From NCBI RefSeq assembly GCF_000368145.1, contig NZ_KB849286.1, forward strand, positions 62,001 to 126,000: a stretch of 64,000 nucleotides of DNA, written 5' to 3'. The notes below the pieces were generated by a model. That model did no database searches, was not told the origin of the DNA, and saw nothing but the letters and a program-made list of their open reading frames with translations. Position 1 is the stretch's first letter, and each line of letters opens with the position of its first letter. The translations under genes and the position numbers were made by a program. This DNA is from Acinetobacter guillouiae CIP 63.46 (GTDB taxonomy: Bacteria; Pseudomonadota; Gammaproteobacteria; Pseudomonadales; Moraxellaceae). Positions 24,503 to 32,083 of the stretch are shown here, in pieces.

Positions 24503-25163
24503 ACTTATTAAATTGGATAAACCTGCTGTCCTAATTAAACACTCAAATAAATGGAAAGCTCAACTATTAAAAAATTTAGACGCTGGAATAGCTTCAACTA
24601 ATTACCTTCTTTCCCGATACAGTGATCCTGAAATCAAACACAAAATTATTGAAGAAACTGCAGGAAAGTGTGCGTATTGTGAAAGTAAATTATTACATAT
24701 ACATCATGGGGATATTGAGCATATTTTTCCTAAGTCTTTAGATCAGTCTCAAAGGTATGAATGGAATAACTTGACTTTAGCATGTGAAATTTGCAATCAG
24801 AACAAGTCTGATAAAGATCCAAATTTGAGAAATATTTTGAACCCATATTTAGATGAGCCTGAAAAAAGTATTATATTCTTTGGCTCTTTTGCCAAAAATG
24901 TAAATATCAAAGGTTTTTGTACTATTAAATACTTAGAACTCAATCGTTCAGATTTAATTTCAGAAAGAAATGATAGATTATTAGACATAGAATCTATCAT
25001 AAATAAATTAACAGATGAAAGAATCCCACTTGATATGAGAAAAGCTATTTATCAAGATTTAATTACTACTGAAACAAACTATAGTAAAAAATATGCTGCT
25101 ATGGTTAGATCTGCTATTCGATGTTTTGATATAGGAATACCACCTGAAGTAAAAGTATTATAA
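24495..25163 (+). CDS. ptuB: PtuB-like HNH endonuclease of a Septu defence system
   Basis: 222 residues from ATG 24495, which overlaps the ptuA stop and has GGAG upstream. The HNH core is CAYCESKLLHIHHGDIEHIFPKS, then WNNLTLACEICNQNKSDKDP: two CxxC zinc pairs, the catalytic His of IEHIFPKS, and Asn. This is the TIGR02646-type HNH protein that partners PtuA. In Septu the complex is thought to cut DNA when nucleotide falls during infection. All expected active-site residues are present. Confidence 0.82.
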   Translation: MIKLIKLDKPAVLIKHSNKWKAQLLKNLDAGIASTNYLLSRYSDPEIKHKIIEETAGKCAYCESKLLHIHHGDIEHIFPKSLDQSQRYEWNNLTLACEICNQNKSDKDPNLRNILNPYLDEPEKSIIFFGSFAKNVNIKGFCTIKYLELNRSDLISERNDRLLDIESIINKLTDERIPLDMRKAIYQDLITTETNYSKKYAAMVRSAIRCFDIGIPPEVKVL

Positions 25164-25271
25164 AAAAGCATTCTGAGGCACATTTTTTCAACAATAATTA
25201 AAATGCGTGGTTTTCTTGGAATTTCCATTTCAATTAAATCTTCAAGAAAACCTTTACTTTTCACATGCAAT

Positions 25272-25931
25272 CTAACCTGCTGTCCGTACATCATCATTAT
25301 TTTCATCAAAAATGATCTTGTAAGCAATTGTATTAAAATCATGCAGAAAAACGTTACAACTCGCATATTTTTCAGTATATCTTAAACATAAGTATCCTAC
25401 GACAAGAAACATGATTGGAATAGTAAACATTAAAACAACAACTAATGGCATCCCTTTTTCATAAAAATACACCATAAATTCGACATATTTATTCATCATT
25501 ATAAATGGGATCAGCCCAATTGAAAAACAAATACAATATCCAATAAAAATTAATAAGGCATAAATCCAATGGGACCTACGCTTAAGTCCTATGACAACTC
25601 CAGCATCATCCCTTTCGCGTTCCAACATACTTCTAATCTTTACGTATTCTCTTACCCATAAATCCGCATTTTCATATTTAGAAAAAAACTTAGCTTCGCT
25701 AAAAGTGAGATCATCATTATTGAAAAGTGATTTTGCCAATCTATCTTTGTACAAAGCTGAACGTTTTTCTAATTCGGATGCTTCAAACTCATCTGCTAGC
25801 TTTAATGCTCCAGCTTTGCTTTCTTGAGTATGTTTTAAATGTGCTAATCTGTTATTAAGAAAAGATAATATGATCGGCACTACTAGAACTGCTAATACCC
25901 CACCAATTTTTAGTAAAGTTTCCATTATCAT
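25272..25931 (-). CDS. Three-helix membrane protein with cytoplasmic coiled coil
   Basis: 219 residues. One membrane helix at the N-terminus (about 7-25, GGVLAVLVVPIILSF), a charged helical segment (about 30-115), then two more helices at about 125-150 and 158-182. A short C-terminal domain follows. It is convergent with ptuB, with about 110 bases between them. It could be a superinfection-exclusion or defence-associated protein, but no family is recognised. Confidence 0.55.
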   Translation of the reverse strand: MIMETLLKIGGVLAVLVVPIILSFLNNRLAHLKHTQESKAGALKLADEFEASELEKRSALYKDRLAKSLFNNDDLTFSEAKFFSKYENADLWVREYVKIRSMLERERDDAGVVIGLKRRSHWIYALLIFIGYCICFSIGLIPFIMMNKYVEFMVYFYEKGMPLVVVLMFTIPIMFLVVGYLCLRYTEKYASCNVFLHDFNTIAYKIIFDENNDDVRTAG

Positions 25932-26012
25932 GCTTTATTAAAATATACATATGATTTATATTTAAATTTTAAAAATGTCAACCCTGAATTCATACTATTT
26001 TTTCTCAAACAT

Positions 26013-26510
26013 TTAAAATTTAATGAAACTATATCGACTATGTAATGCAGCCAATCCACATTTAACATCAGAACGCGCATCATTTTGAGTACGTTCTGCT
26101 GTTACCATCTCTGGCCATGAGTTTCCGTAAAAATATCGACAAATAATTGCATCCATCCAATCATCCAATATTTCTGACTGACCTTGTAGATCTAAAATTA
26201 AACGTTGCACGGCTCTTGCTTCATTATCATTGATTTCGCAAGTAAGACGTGTTTTTCTAGGTTTTGGCTGTTCAAAATCACCTAACATATAACCAGCAAT
26301 AATTTTTAATTTTTGCTCTGCATTTAACTTCTTATACTTCTTTGCCTTAACAGCATTATCCATTGCCACAGCGATCGGATTTACACTTTTGCCTGTAGGA
26401 CCTGTATTAGTATATAACCAAGCACCAAACTGATATAACCAGCCTTCTAAGTCAAAACGGGACCAATCAATTGCTTGTAAAATATGTTGTGTTGCAACTA
26501 CAGTACCCAT
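26013..26510 (-). CDS. Late-regulator candidate (antitermination Q-like position)
   Basis: 165 residues (MGTVVATQHILQAIDWSRFDLEGW). Helical, with a basic middle (KAKKYKKLNAEQKLKI) and two Cys (LTCEIND, IICRYF). It is the last gene of the leftward replication operon before the cargo zone and late genes, where antiterminator Q-type proteins sit in lambdoid phages. The call depends on position; sequence alone does not prove it. Confidence 0.5.
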   Translation of the reverse strand: MGTVVATQHILQAIDWSRFDLEGWLYQFGAWLYTNTGPTGKSVNPIAVAMDNAVKAKKYKKLNAEQKLKIIAGYMLGDFEQPKPRKTRLTCEINDNEARAVQRLILDLQGQSEILDDWMDAIICRYFYGNSWPEMVTAERTQNDARSDVKCGLAALHSRYSFIKF

Positions 26511-26515
26511 CTTTA

Positions 26516-26926
26516 TTAATCCCCTACCATCATCTCAATCTGTTGAACCGCTAAACCTGACTTCACTTGCTCTGTAGTAAACCGTATTATCTGGTATCCC
26601 ATTACCACTGCAGCGTTGTATTTCTCCATATCACCGATATAACCCTTACCCCTTGTATGACGTCCACCGCTCCAAACACCGCCTTCAACCTCAACCAATA
26701 TCATCTTGCCCACAATGTGAAAATCAGCACGCCACTTACGTTTAGGATGAAATTTATATTCCTGTTCAAAGCTAATTTTTAAAACTCGTAACTGGTTGGC
26801 CAACGTTGATTCACCGATACTTTCACTTTGATGAGTTTTAACTCGAGTACTGCTTTTTAGCTTTGATTTCTTCCTGGTTCTCGTACCATAAAGTTTTTGA
26901 TATTCAGCAATTGAGATGCTTTCCAC
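26516..26926 (-). CDS. Endonuclease-like protein of the VSR/DUF559 type (second of two)
   Basis: 136 residues from a GTG start that overlaps the upstream stop (TAAGTG). The core WRADFHIVGKMILVEVEGGVWSGGRHTRGK, then YNAAVVMGYQIIRFT, gives the D…EvEGG pattern of a PD-(D/E)XK-like fold. Its neighbours are the replication protein and the Q-like gene, the usual place for a Holliday-junction nuclease such as RusA, so it may replace that function. Confidence 0.68.
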   Translation of the reverse strand: MESISIAEYQKLYGTRTRKKSKLKSSTRVKTHQSESIGESTLANQLRVLKISFEQEYKFHPKRKWRADFHIVGKMILVEVEGGVWSGGRHTRGKGYIGDMEKYNAAVVMGYQIIRFTTEQVKSGLAVQQIEMMVGD

Positions 26927-27847
26927 TTACGCAGCACCTCTACTTTTAGGTTTAAATCCAACTGCCTGCAGATGTGATTTCCAGTTTTGGAGTTCATTTG
27001 GATCTGAAAGTTTTGCGGCAATGCGGCTTGCTAGTTTTTCAAAGGATTCACCAGGCATACTGAATTCATCGATGACGTCTGACAGTTGAGCGAGTTTGTT
27101 GGCAAACACGTAAATCTGTTGAGGTGATGAGAAAAATACTAAATCAGATTCACCGCTTGATTTGCCATTTTGCGCTTTGTCGTATTTGTGACGGTTTTTC
27201 AAAAGAGTGTCAGCAAAGTGGTAAATCAAGAGATCATCACAAAGATTATTTCCAGCATTGAAAAGCTCGAATGCTTTTTTCTCACGCTCAAACCAACTTG
27301 CTTCGATAATCGATTTTGGTACTACCGTGGGATCAGCTTGATCTAATTCAGAACGAAGTTTTTTAAAGCAAAGCCAGTCTTTTTTATTTTTAGATTCTAA
27401 TGAGAGATTCCTTGGGAGGTTCTGTGTCCCAAAATTGGTACTGGTCTCGGTACCAATATCGGTACTGGTTCCAGTTCCATTATTGGTACTAGTACCGTTT
27501 TTGGAACCAGTGCCTAAATCAACACCAGTGTCATTTTTGGTACTAGTACCCTTTGTGGTACTAGTATCAGAACAATCTTCACGTCCAAACACTCCAATTA
27601 ATTGATAGACTTTTACGCCATTTCCTTTAATTTCACCTGTAAATTTAATCAACTTTTTAAGCTCAAGTTCATCTAAAACTTTGATAATCGTTTTTCGATT
27701 TAAAGTGGTGTCTTTCTCTAATCGTTTTAAACTTGGGAAGCACTTATGGTCATCCCCGGCTCGATCAGCAAGAGCTAAAAGTACAAGTCGTTCACTTGCA
27801 CCTGAGACTGTAGCTTTCCATGCCCATACAGTTGCATCTAAGCTCAT
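26927..27847 (-). CDS. Phage replication protein O-like, with origin repeats in its gene
   Basis: 306 residues. The N-terminal ~95 residues form a winged helix (DATVWAWKATVSGASERLVLLALADRAG…CFPSLKRLEKDTTLNRKTI), as in helix-turn-helix replication initiators. Residues of about 100-145 are a Gly-Thr-Ser-Asn repeat encoded by the iterons at 27437-27568. The C-terminal part is helical. Like lambda O, it probably binds its own gene as the origin and recruits host helicase. The start overlaps the previous stop (ATGA). Confidence 0.75.
   Translation of the reverse strand: MSLDATVWAWKATVSGASERLVLLALADRAGDDHKCFPSLKRLEKDTTLNRKTIIKVLDELELKKLIKFTGEIKGNGVKVYQLIGVFGREDCSDTSTTKGTSTKNDTGVDLGTGSKNGTSTNNGTGTSTDIGTETSTNFGTQNLPRNLSLESKNKKDWLCFKKLRSELDQADPTVVPKSIIEASWFEREKKAFELFNAGNNLCDDLLIYHFADTLLKNRHKYDKAQNGKSSGESDLVFFSSPQQIYVFANKLAQLSDVIDEFSMPGESFEKLASRIAAKLSDPNELQNWKSHLQAVGFKPKSRGAA
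27437..27568. repeat. Iteron array, probable phage replication origin
   Basis: Six clear copies of a GGTACTAGTACC-like 12-mer start at 27437, 27461, 27485, 27503, 27539 and 27557; a weak one is at 27521. Spacing is 24, 24, then 18-base steps. The copies at 27485 and 27539 are perfect palindromes. They lie inside the O-like gene, as the lambda origin does. Confidence 0.65.
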
Positions 27848-28140
27848 AATTCACCGACCTTAGGCTTTATGTACCCACCAAATGAAATGACCTGTTCAGC
27901 TTTGATCAAGCTCGTAATAACCTGATGTGATAACCAAATTGTGATCTTGAATCGATAAGCCATCTTTTGGGCCAATTCTTCTTTGGTTACAGCTGCATTC
28001 TCTTCGTTGTAACCACGCATTCTTAGATTGCCTTTTTTGATGTCATGAATATGGTCCAACAAAAGCAAAGTTGGTTCATAAAATGATTGGATTTCCTGAG
28101 TCTGCTTATGCTCAGGTTTAATTTGAAAATGGCTATTCAT
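27844..28140 (-). CDS. Small replication-module protein, winged-helix-like
   Basis: 98 residues. VTKEELAQKMAYRFKITIWLSHQVITSLIKAEQVISFGGYIKPK reads like a winged helix with a β-wing. It is linked to both neighbours by 4-base ATGA overlaps. Probably a DNA-binding accessory of replication. Confidence 0.6.
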   Translation of the reverse strand: MNSHFQIKPEHKQTQEIQSFYEPTLLLLDHIHDIKKGNLRMRGYNEENAAVTKEELAQKMAYRFKITIWLSHQVITSLIKAEQVISFGGYIKPKVGEL

Positions 28141-28508
28141 GAAACCTCCGCAATAGATTGCTCGATTTCATCTAAACGGCGTTTATGAAATAGCTCTGGC
28201 AAAGTGGCTGTACGTATATCAGCTTCCTTTACCAACTTACCGCTTTCTAACCAGTAATGATTGTTCGGTTGATACGCTTCTACCGTTTGTAAGTCTTTTA
28301 TTTTGATGTGATTCATATACACAACCACATCGCCATTTATGTATTTGCCTGGCTCTTTTTCTTGTGCTAGATTGATGTCCATTCGATACTCCGAAAAGTC
28401 GTTTAGGGTGTATTGGGTACGCGGTGAATTACGGGAAGCCTGATCTGATACGTCAGGCTTCTTCTTTAAAATGAATAAAATTTGTGCTAAACTCGATTTC
28501 ATATTCAT
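28137..28508 (-). CDS. Hypothetical early-operon protein
   Basis: 123 residues, basic N-terminus (MNMKSSLAQILFILKKKPDVSDQ), then soluble mixed α/β. Overlaps the downstream gene by ATGA, so it belongs to the leftward cro-cII-like operon. Function not recognisable. Confidence 0.6.
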   Translation of the reverse strand: MNMKSSLAQILFILKKKPDVSDQASRNSPRTQYTLNDFSEYRMDINLAQEKEPGKYINGDVVVYMNHIKIKDLQTVEAYQPNNHYWLESGKLVKEADIRTATLPELFHKRRLDEIEQSIAEVS

Positions 28509-28547
28509 TCCTGATATGTGTGAATATTTGAAGCCTGAGTCCCATCC

Positions 28548-29045
28548 TCAGGCTTTTTCTATTTCAGTACCTGATGTGTACTTCTTCATTTGTTTTAAAG
28601 CTGCTTGATCTACAGCAGTCGCCAATTCAATCAGATGCAATGTCAATTGATGAATCTCTTCATATTCTTGGGGTGTTACCACACCATCTTCATACGCTTC
28701 ATAAACAGCTTTGTTAGTCTTTCCTGACTTAATGTTGTGCTGCATCATTGCTTCAAAGATCGACAACTCATGATGTTTGCTGCGGTCACAAGTCACTGGA
28801 ACTAATGCAAAACCAAGTTCATGAGCCCAAATTTTTAATAAGGCTGGATTTTGGGTGTAATAGAGAATTGCTTCTAACTTTTTAATACTTGGTAAATGGT
28901 TCGGCATATTGATATTTGCGTAATTACAAATTGTGTTATGTGAATCTCCAAGTACCTGCGCAATATCTTTAGGCGTAAATCCTGGTGTATTACTTATCAT
29001 TTGCCAAATTGCGTTTTGGGCTTCTCGGCTTAAATTAATTTCCAT
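28548..29045 (-). CDS. CII-like transcription regulator
   Basis: 165 residues from ATG 29045, chosen for AAAGGA 8 bases upstream. The helix-turn-helix is at about 20-50 (TPKDIAQVLGDSHNTICNYANINMPNHLPSIKKLEAI), and the C-terminal region is long and helical, as in the phage CII/CP76-type regulator family. Second gene after cro, the standard place of cII. It likely helps decide lysogeny. Confidence 0.7.
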   Translation of the reverse strand: MEINLSREAQNAIWQMISNTPGFTPKDIAQVLGDSHNTICNYANINMPNHLPSIKKLEAILYYTQNPALLKIWAHELGFALVPVTCDRSKHHELSIFEAMMQHNIKSGKTNKAVYEAYEDGVVTPQEYEEIHQLTLHLIELATAVDQAALKQMKKYTSGTEIEKA

Positions 29046-29103
29046 ATGTGAATCCTTTGATTTTTTCACGTTTTTTTTTGAGTATTTAATTGGGAAACTC
29101 TTC

Positions 29104-29301
29104 TTATAAAGAGCTAGTGTCGTACAAAGATTGACGATCGGCGGTTAATTTCCCATTAGTTTGAATTTCAAAAACAGCTTGAGTTTTTAAAGGGATTTTT
29201 TTTCGCCAATAACTTATTACCGATCTGTCTTTTTTTAGGATTCGTGCAAGATCAGCGTCATTTTTAGCTTGAAAATGATTTTTAAGATCATCAACAGTCA
29301 T
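29104..29301 (-). CDS. cro: Cro-like repressor
   Basis: 65 residues from ATG 29301. DLKNHFQAKNDADLARILKKDRSVISYWRKK is a helix-turn-helix of Cro type. It is divergent from the CI gene across a 100-bp region with three operators, and it is the first gene of the leftward operon. An upstream in-frame start exists but falls inside an operator. Confidence 0.75.
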   Translation of the reverse strand: MTVDDLKNHFQAKNDADLARILKKDRSVISYWRKKIPLKTQAVFEIQTNGKLTADRQSLYDTSSL

Positions 29302-29383
29302 GTTTAGTTTCCAAAACAAATAGTTTAGTTAATTGAACTATAAGTTTAGGAACATGTCAATTTTTTTGTTTAGTATTTTAAAC
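29302..29383. promoter_or_regulatory. Operator cluster between cI and cro (three 16-bp sites)
   Basis: Three sites share the GTTTAG…AAC pattern: 29302-29317 (GTTTAGTTTCCAAAAC), 29323-29338 (GTTTAGTTAATTGAAC) and 29368-29383 (GTTTAGTATTTTAAAC). The last is extended by flanking TTT/AAA to arms of 8. They match two further sites at 31188-31203 and 31223-31238. Confidence 0.75.
29332..29360 (-). promoter_or_regulatory. Leftward early promoter for cro
   Basis: Minus strand TTGACA (29355-29360), 17-base spacer, TTCAAT (29332-29337). The middle operator (29323-29338) covers the -10, so repressor binding there would block it. Confidence 0.65.
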
Positions 29384-29403
29384 AAATATAAGGTTTATCA
29401 ATT

Positions 29404-30126
29404 ATGCTAACCACATCTGATCGAATTTCTTTACGCATGAGAGAATTAGGTTTACAACATAAAGACCTAGTTGCAGCTACTGGGGCAAGTAAAGGGACTG
29501 TTACAAACTGGATCAGTGGGGTAAATAATCCAACTGGTAAGAGATTGATTCAATTAGCACAAGCTTTGAACACAACTTCTGAATGGTTGCTCAATGGTAC
29601 GTCTATAGAAAATAAAAATTCCAGTGATATACGTTTCGCTCCTGTTGAATTCAGAAGTGCTGAAGCTAAAGAACACCTATCAAACGTGCGCATACCAATA
29701 CATAAAGATGTAAAAGCATCTTGTGGCTCGGGTATTCAAAACTTTTTAGAAGATCCAAGTGAGTACTTAGATATAGATCCACAAATACTTAAACTAATGG
29801 GTATTCAGACTAATCCAGGTAACTTAAGAATTATATATTCCGCTGAATATAGTATGTACCCTACTATTGCACCTGATAGCCCACTATTTGTTGACGTTTC
29901 TGATAAGAATCCTGATACCCTGAAAAATGGAAGTGTATATGTCTTCACTCATAATCATGAATTGCGTATGAAGCGAGTTTTTATAAGCTACGCAGGTTCA
30001 AAAACAGTAAAATTTACTAGTGATAATCCTGACAAAAATAGGTATCCAGATGAATTCATCACAAACGAACAACTTAACGAAATTAACTTTATTGGCCGAT
30101 TGGAGTTAGCTTTAGTTAAACCTTAA
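29404..30126 (+). CDS. CI-type repressor with S24 autocleavage domain
   Basis: 240 residues. N-terminal helix-turn-helix at about 17-60 (HKDLVAATGASKGTVTNWISGVNNP). The C-terminal LexA/S24 fold has the catalytic Ser in AEYSMYPTIAPDSPLFVD and Lys in HELRMKRVF; an Ala-Ser/Cys-Gly stretch near ASCGSG may be the cleavage region. It should maintain lysogeny by binding the 16-bp operators on both sides and be inactivated in the SOS response. Confidence 0.9.
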   Translation: MLTTSDRISLRMRELGLQHKDLVAATGASKGTVTNWISGVNNPTGKRLIQLAQALNTTSEWLLNGTSIENKNSSDIRFAPVEFRSAEAKEHLSNVRIPIHKDVKASCGSGIQNFLEDPSEYLDIDPQILKLMGIQTNPGNLRIIYSAEYSMYPTIAPDSPLFVDVSDKNPDTLKNGSVYVFTHNHELRMKRVFISYAGSKTVKFTSDNPDKNRYPDEFITNEQLNEINFIGRLELALVKP

Positions 30127-30186
30127 AAATATGAATTTTAAAAATATTCATATATCCTTAAAGAGTTTGATTTTATAAAAGGCCCC

Positions 30187-31002
30187 TTAATCAATCTTAT
30201 TGATTATTTTCACTTCTTTCATTTCATAAAGTTGAGCATTTTTATATTTATCAGTAATTAAGCATAAGCCTTTAAAACATATACCTGTATTTCTTAGTTC
30301 ATCAACAGGTAAGCCTTTTATTTGAACTTTAGCCATTTTATTAAAGTTACTAAAATCCTTTTCTGCTTCTTTCATTGCAGACTCACCCGAATTAGAAGCA
30401 GATTTGAATAAAAAGAATAAGCATACAACAAGAAATAACATTCCAAAATAATGGAAATAAACAGAAAAAGAAAAACTATAAGCTGGAGTCGAAGTTACAA
30501 AAGATTTACGTCTAATATCTGGTTCTGTTAATTCGTTCCTTTTCAAGAATCTTTTTGTTCTATGACCAGATAAAATTAATGATCTTGCAGGTTTTCTCAA
30601 GCTACGTTTGAATTCAATCAACCAATTAGGAGTGTACCTATTTACAAAAGTTGCAACATTCACACTAGGTAAAAGTTTAAGTAAGGGTTTTATCAAATAA
30701 TAAATAAAAGCAAATAAACTAATTAAAATTGAAAATGCAGACAGGCTTACGTACTTCCATTGTTCTTTATTTACACTGTAAGCAAATGAAATAAATATCA
30801 AAATTGTCAATAATATGAGGACATGATTAACATTTTTTGTTAGACCAGCAATCAACATACTAGCAACAGGTAAATCAAAAACTTCTATTTTGTAGTTATA
30901 GAATTCAGTATATCCCAAGTAATACCAAAAACCACTCCAATACAAAAAAGCTGTAAAGATCGTAGTAAGAACTGGCCAGGCAAAAATAACATTCGTTTTC
31001 AT
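30187..31002 (-). CDS. Multi-span membrane protein beside the repressor (exclusion candidate)
   Basis: 271 residues with about four membrane segments: 8-28, 56-76, 84-106 and 185-202 (YFGMLFLVVCLFFLF). A basic loop lies at about 125-175, and a C-terminal periplasmic or cytosolic tail has CFKGLCL. It is convergent with cI and lies inside the two operator clusters, the position of lysogen-expressed exclusion genes such as rex in lambda. Function is inferred from place only. Confidence 0.55.
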   Translation of the reverse strand: MKTNVIFAWPVLTTIFTAFLYWSGFWYYLGYTEFYNYKIEVFDLPVASMLIAGLTKNVNHVLILLTILIFISFAYSVNKEQWKYVSLSAFSILISLFAFIYYLIKPLLKLLPSVNVATFVNRYTPNWLIEFKRSLRKPARSLILSGHRTKRFLKRNELTEPDIRRKSFVTSTPAYSFSFSVYFHYFGMLFLVVCLFFLFKSASNSGESAMKEAEKDFSNFNKMAKVQIKGLPVDELRNTGICFKGLCLITDKYKNAQLYEMKEVKIINKID

Positions 31003-31187
31003 AAGTTAAAAATTATTATGTGTTTATTTCTTCTGTAATTGTATCAGCTGCAATAACTTATGTATCAGTACTAAAAAAAAATTATGAATAAAATTGATGA
31101 AATATAACTCGTATAACCTATCTATCCCCTGCTTTATGCGATTTATTGGGTTGTATAAAATAGAAATCTAAACTTAACAGCAAAATT

Positions 31188-31239
31188 GTTCATTTATCTA
31201 AACAAAACTATTGACCATATTTGTTTAGTTTACTAAACT
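31188..31239 (+). promoter_or_regulatory. Rightward early promoter with two CI-type operators
   Basis: TTGACC (31211-31216), 17-base spacer, TAAACT (31234-31239). Operator GTTTAGTTTACTAAAC at 31223-31238 covers spacer and -10. A second site, in reverse orientation, lies at 31188-31203 (GTTCATTTATCTAAAC). It drives the 31312-34368 operon. Confidence 0.7.
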
Positions 31240-31258
31240 AAATTCACCAGATAACAAA

Positions 31259-31293
31259 AAAAGCGCACCGACCTCGAAATCTAATGCGCTTTT
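31259..31293 (+). promoter_or_regulatory. Leader hairpin of the early operon (attenuator candidate)
   Basis: Nine-base arms AAAAGCGCA/TGCGCTTTT around a 17-base loop, lying between the promoter and the first gene. A short T-run is inside the stem. It could act as a leader terminator overcome by antitermination. Confidence 0.5.
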
Positions 31294-31311
31294 CCATACA
31301 ACAGGTGAATT

Positions 31312-31779
31312 ATGAACACAAATCCAAATTCTATCAACCCTGCTGTTACACATCGTGTACAGCCATCCAGCTTTATTAAAGCAGCTGCAATCAGTGGTTT
31401 ATTCACTGTTGGAATTATAGGTCTTGCATACGACCAAAAAGCTACTGAATACAAACCCGCAGTTTTAGTTCCTAACACATCCACTTCTTCATATAGCATC
31501 CAAGCTTTAAAGGTCACTTCTGATTCATCTGGCATGGCTGTAGTAAAACTTGATAGCTTCTTTCTTAAAGTTAGCTTTGATTTTGAATCTCATGCAGATA
31601 ACTACGGCGTACCAGGTTCTGAATTCACTGCAGTTGATATCACCAACTTAGCAATTGATGAGATTCATGACATTAACGGCAAGGAATATAACGACTTCAC
31701 AGATTACAACGATCACCGAAATATCAATCAGATAATTATCGGTTATATCGAGCGTAACCGTTTGGTGGAGGCTGTCTAA
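31312..31779 (+). CDS. First gene of the rightward early operon, hypothetical
   Basis: 155 residues; a hydrophobic stretch at about 24-42 (AAAISGLFTVGIIGLAYD) suggests one membrane helix. The remainder is soluble and acidic. AGGTG lies upstream of the ATG. Overlaps the next gene by one base. No family recognised. Confidence 0.6.
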   Translation: MNTNPNSINPAVTHRVQPSSFIKAAAISGLFTVGIIGLAYDQKATEYKPAVLVPNTSTSSYSIQALKVTSDSSGMAVVKLDSFFLKVSFDFESHADNYGVPGSEFTAVDITNLAIDEIHDINGKEYNDFTDYNDHRNINQIIIGYIERNRLVEAV

Positions 31780-32081
31780 TGAATAAATCTACACCCAAGA
31801 AATCAGAATTTATAAGCGATGAAAACGGCGAATTTCGCATGCGTATTTATTCATCTGAATATTTACAGAAAAATGGCGAAATTTACCGGGTTAGTAAATC
31901 AGGCTATTTGTACCTTATCGATTTCGCAGAACATTTAGAGAAGCCTTGGATTAGCCTTAATTTTGAACGTGAGCGCAAGTTTCAGAAGCGCAAAGCATTG
32001 GCTATTGGGCTTCAAAATTCAAATATCCCCTCTTACGAACGTCGTGCGTATAAAAAACGTATGGGATGGACTGGAGCATAA
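31779..32081 (+). CDS. Small basic early protein
   Basis: 100 residues, rich in Lys/Arg/Tyr (REFRMRIYSSEY-type stretch, then ERRAYKKRMGWTG at the end). Coupled to the previous gene by a TAATG junction and followed within 3 bases by the ATPase gene. Probably nucleic-acid binding; role unknown. Confidence 0.55.
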   Translation: MNKSTPKKSEFISDENGEFRMRIYSSEYLQKNGEIYRVSKSGYLYLIDFAEHLEKPWISLNFERERKFQKRKALAIGLQNSNIPSYERRAYKKRMGWTGA

Positions 32082-32083
32082 TC

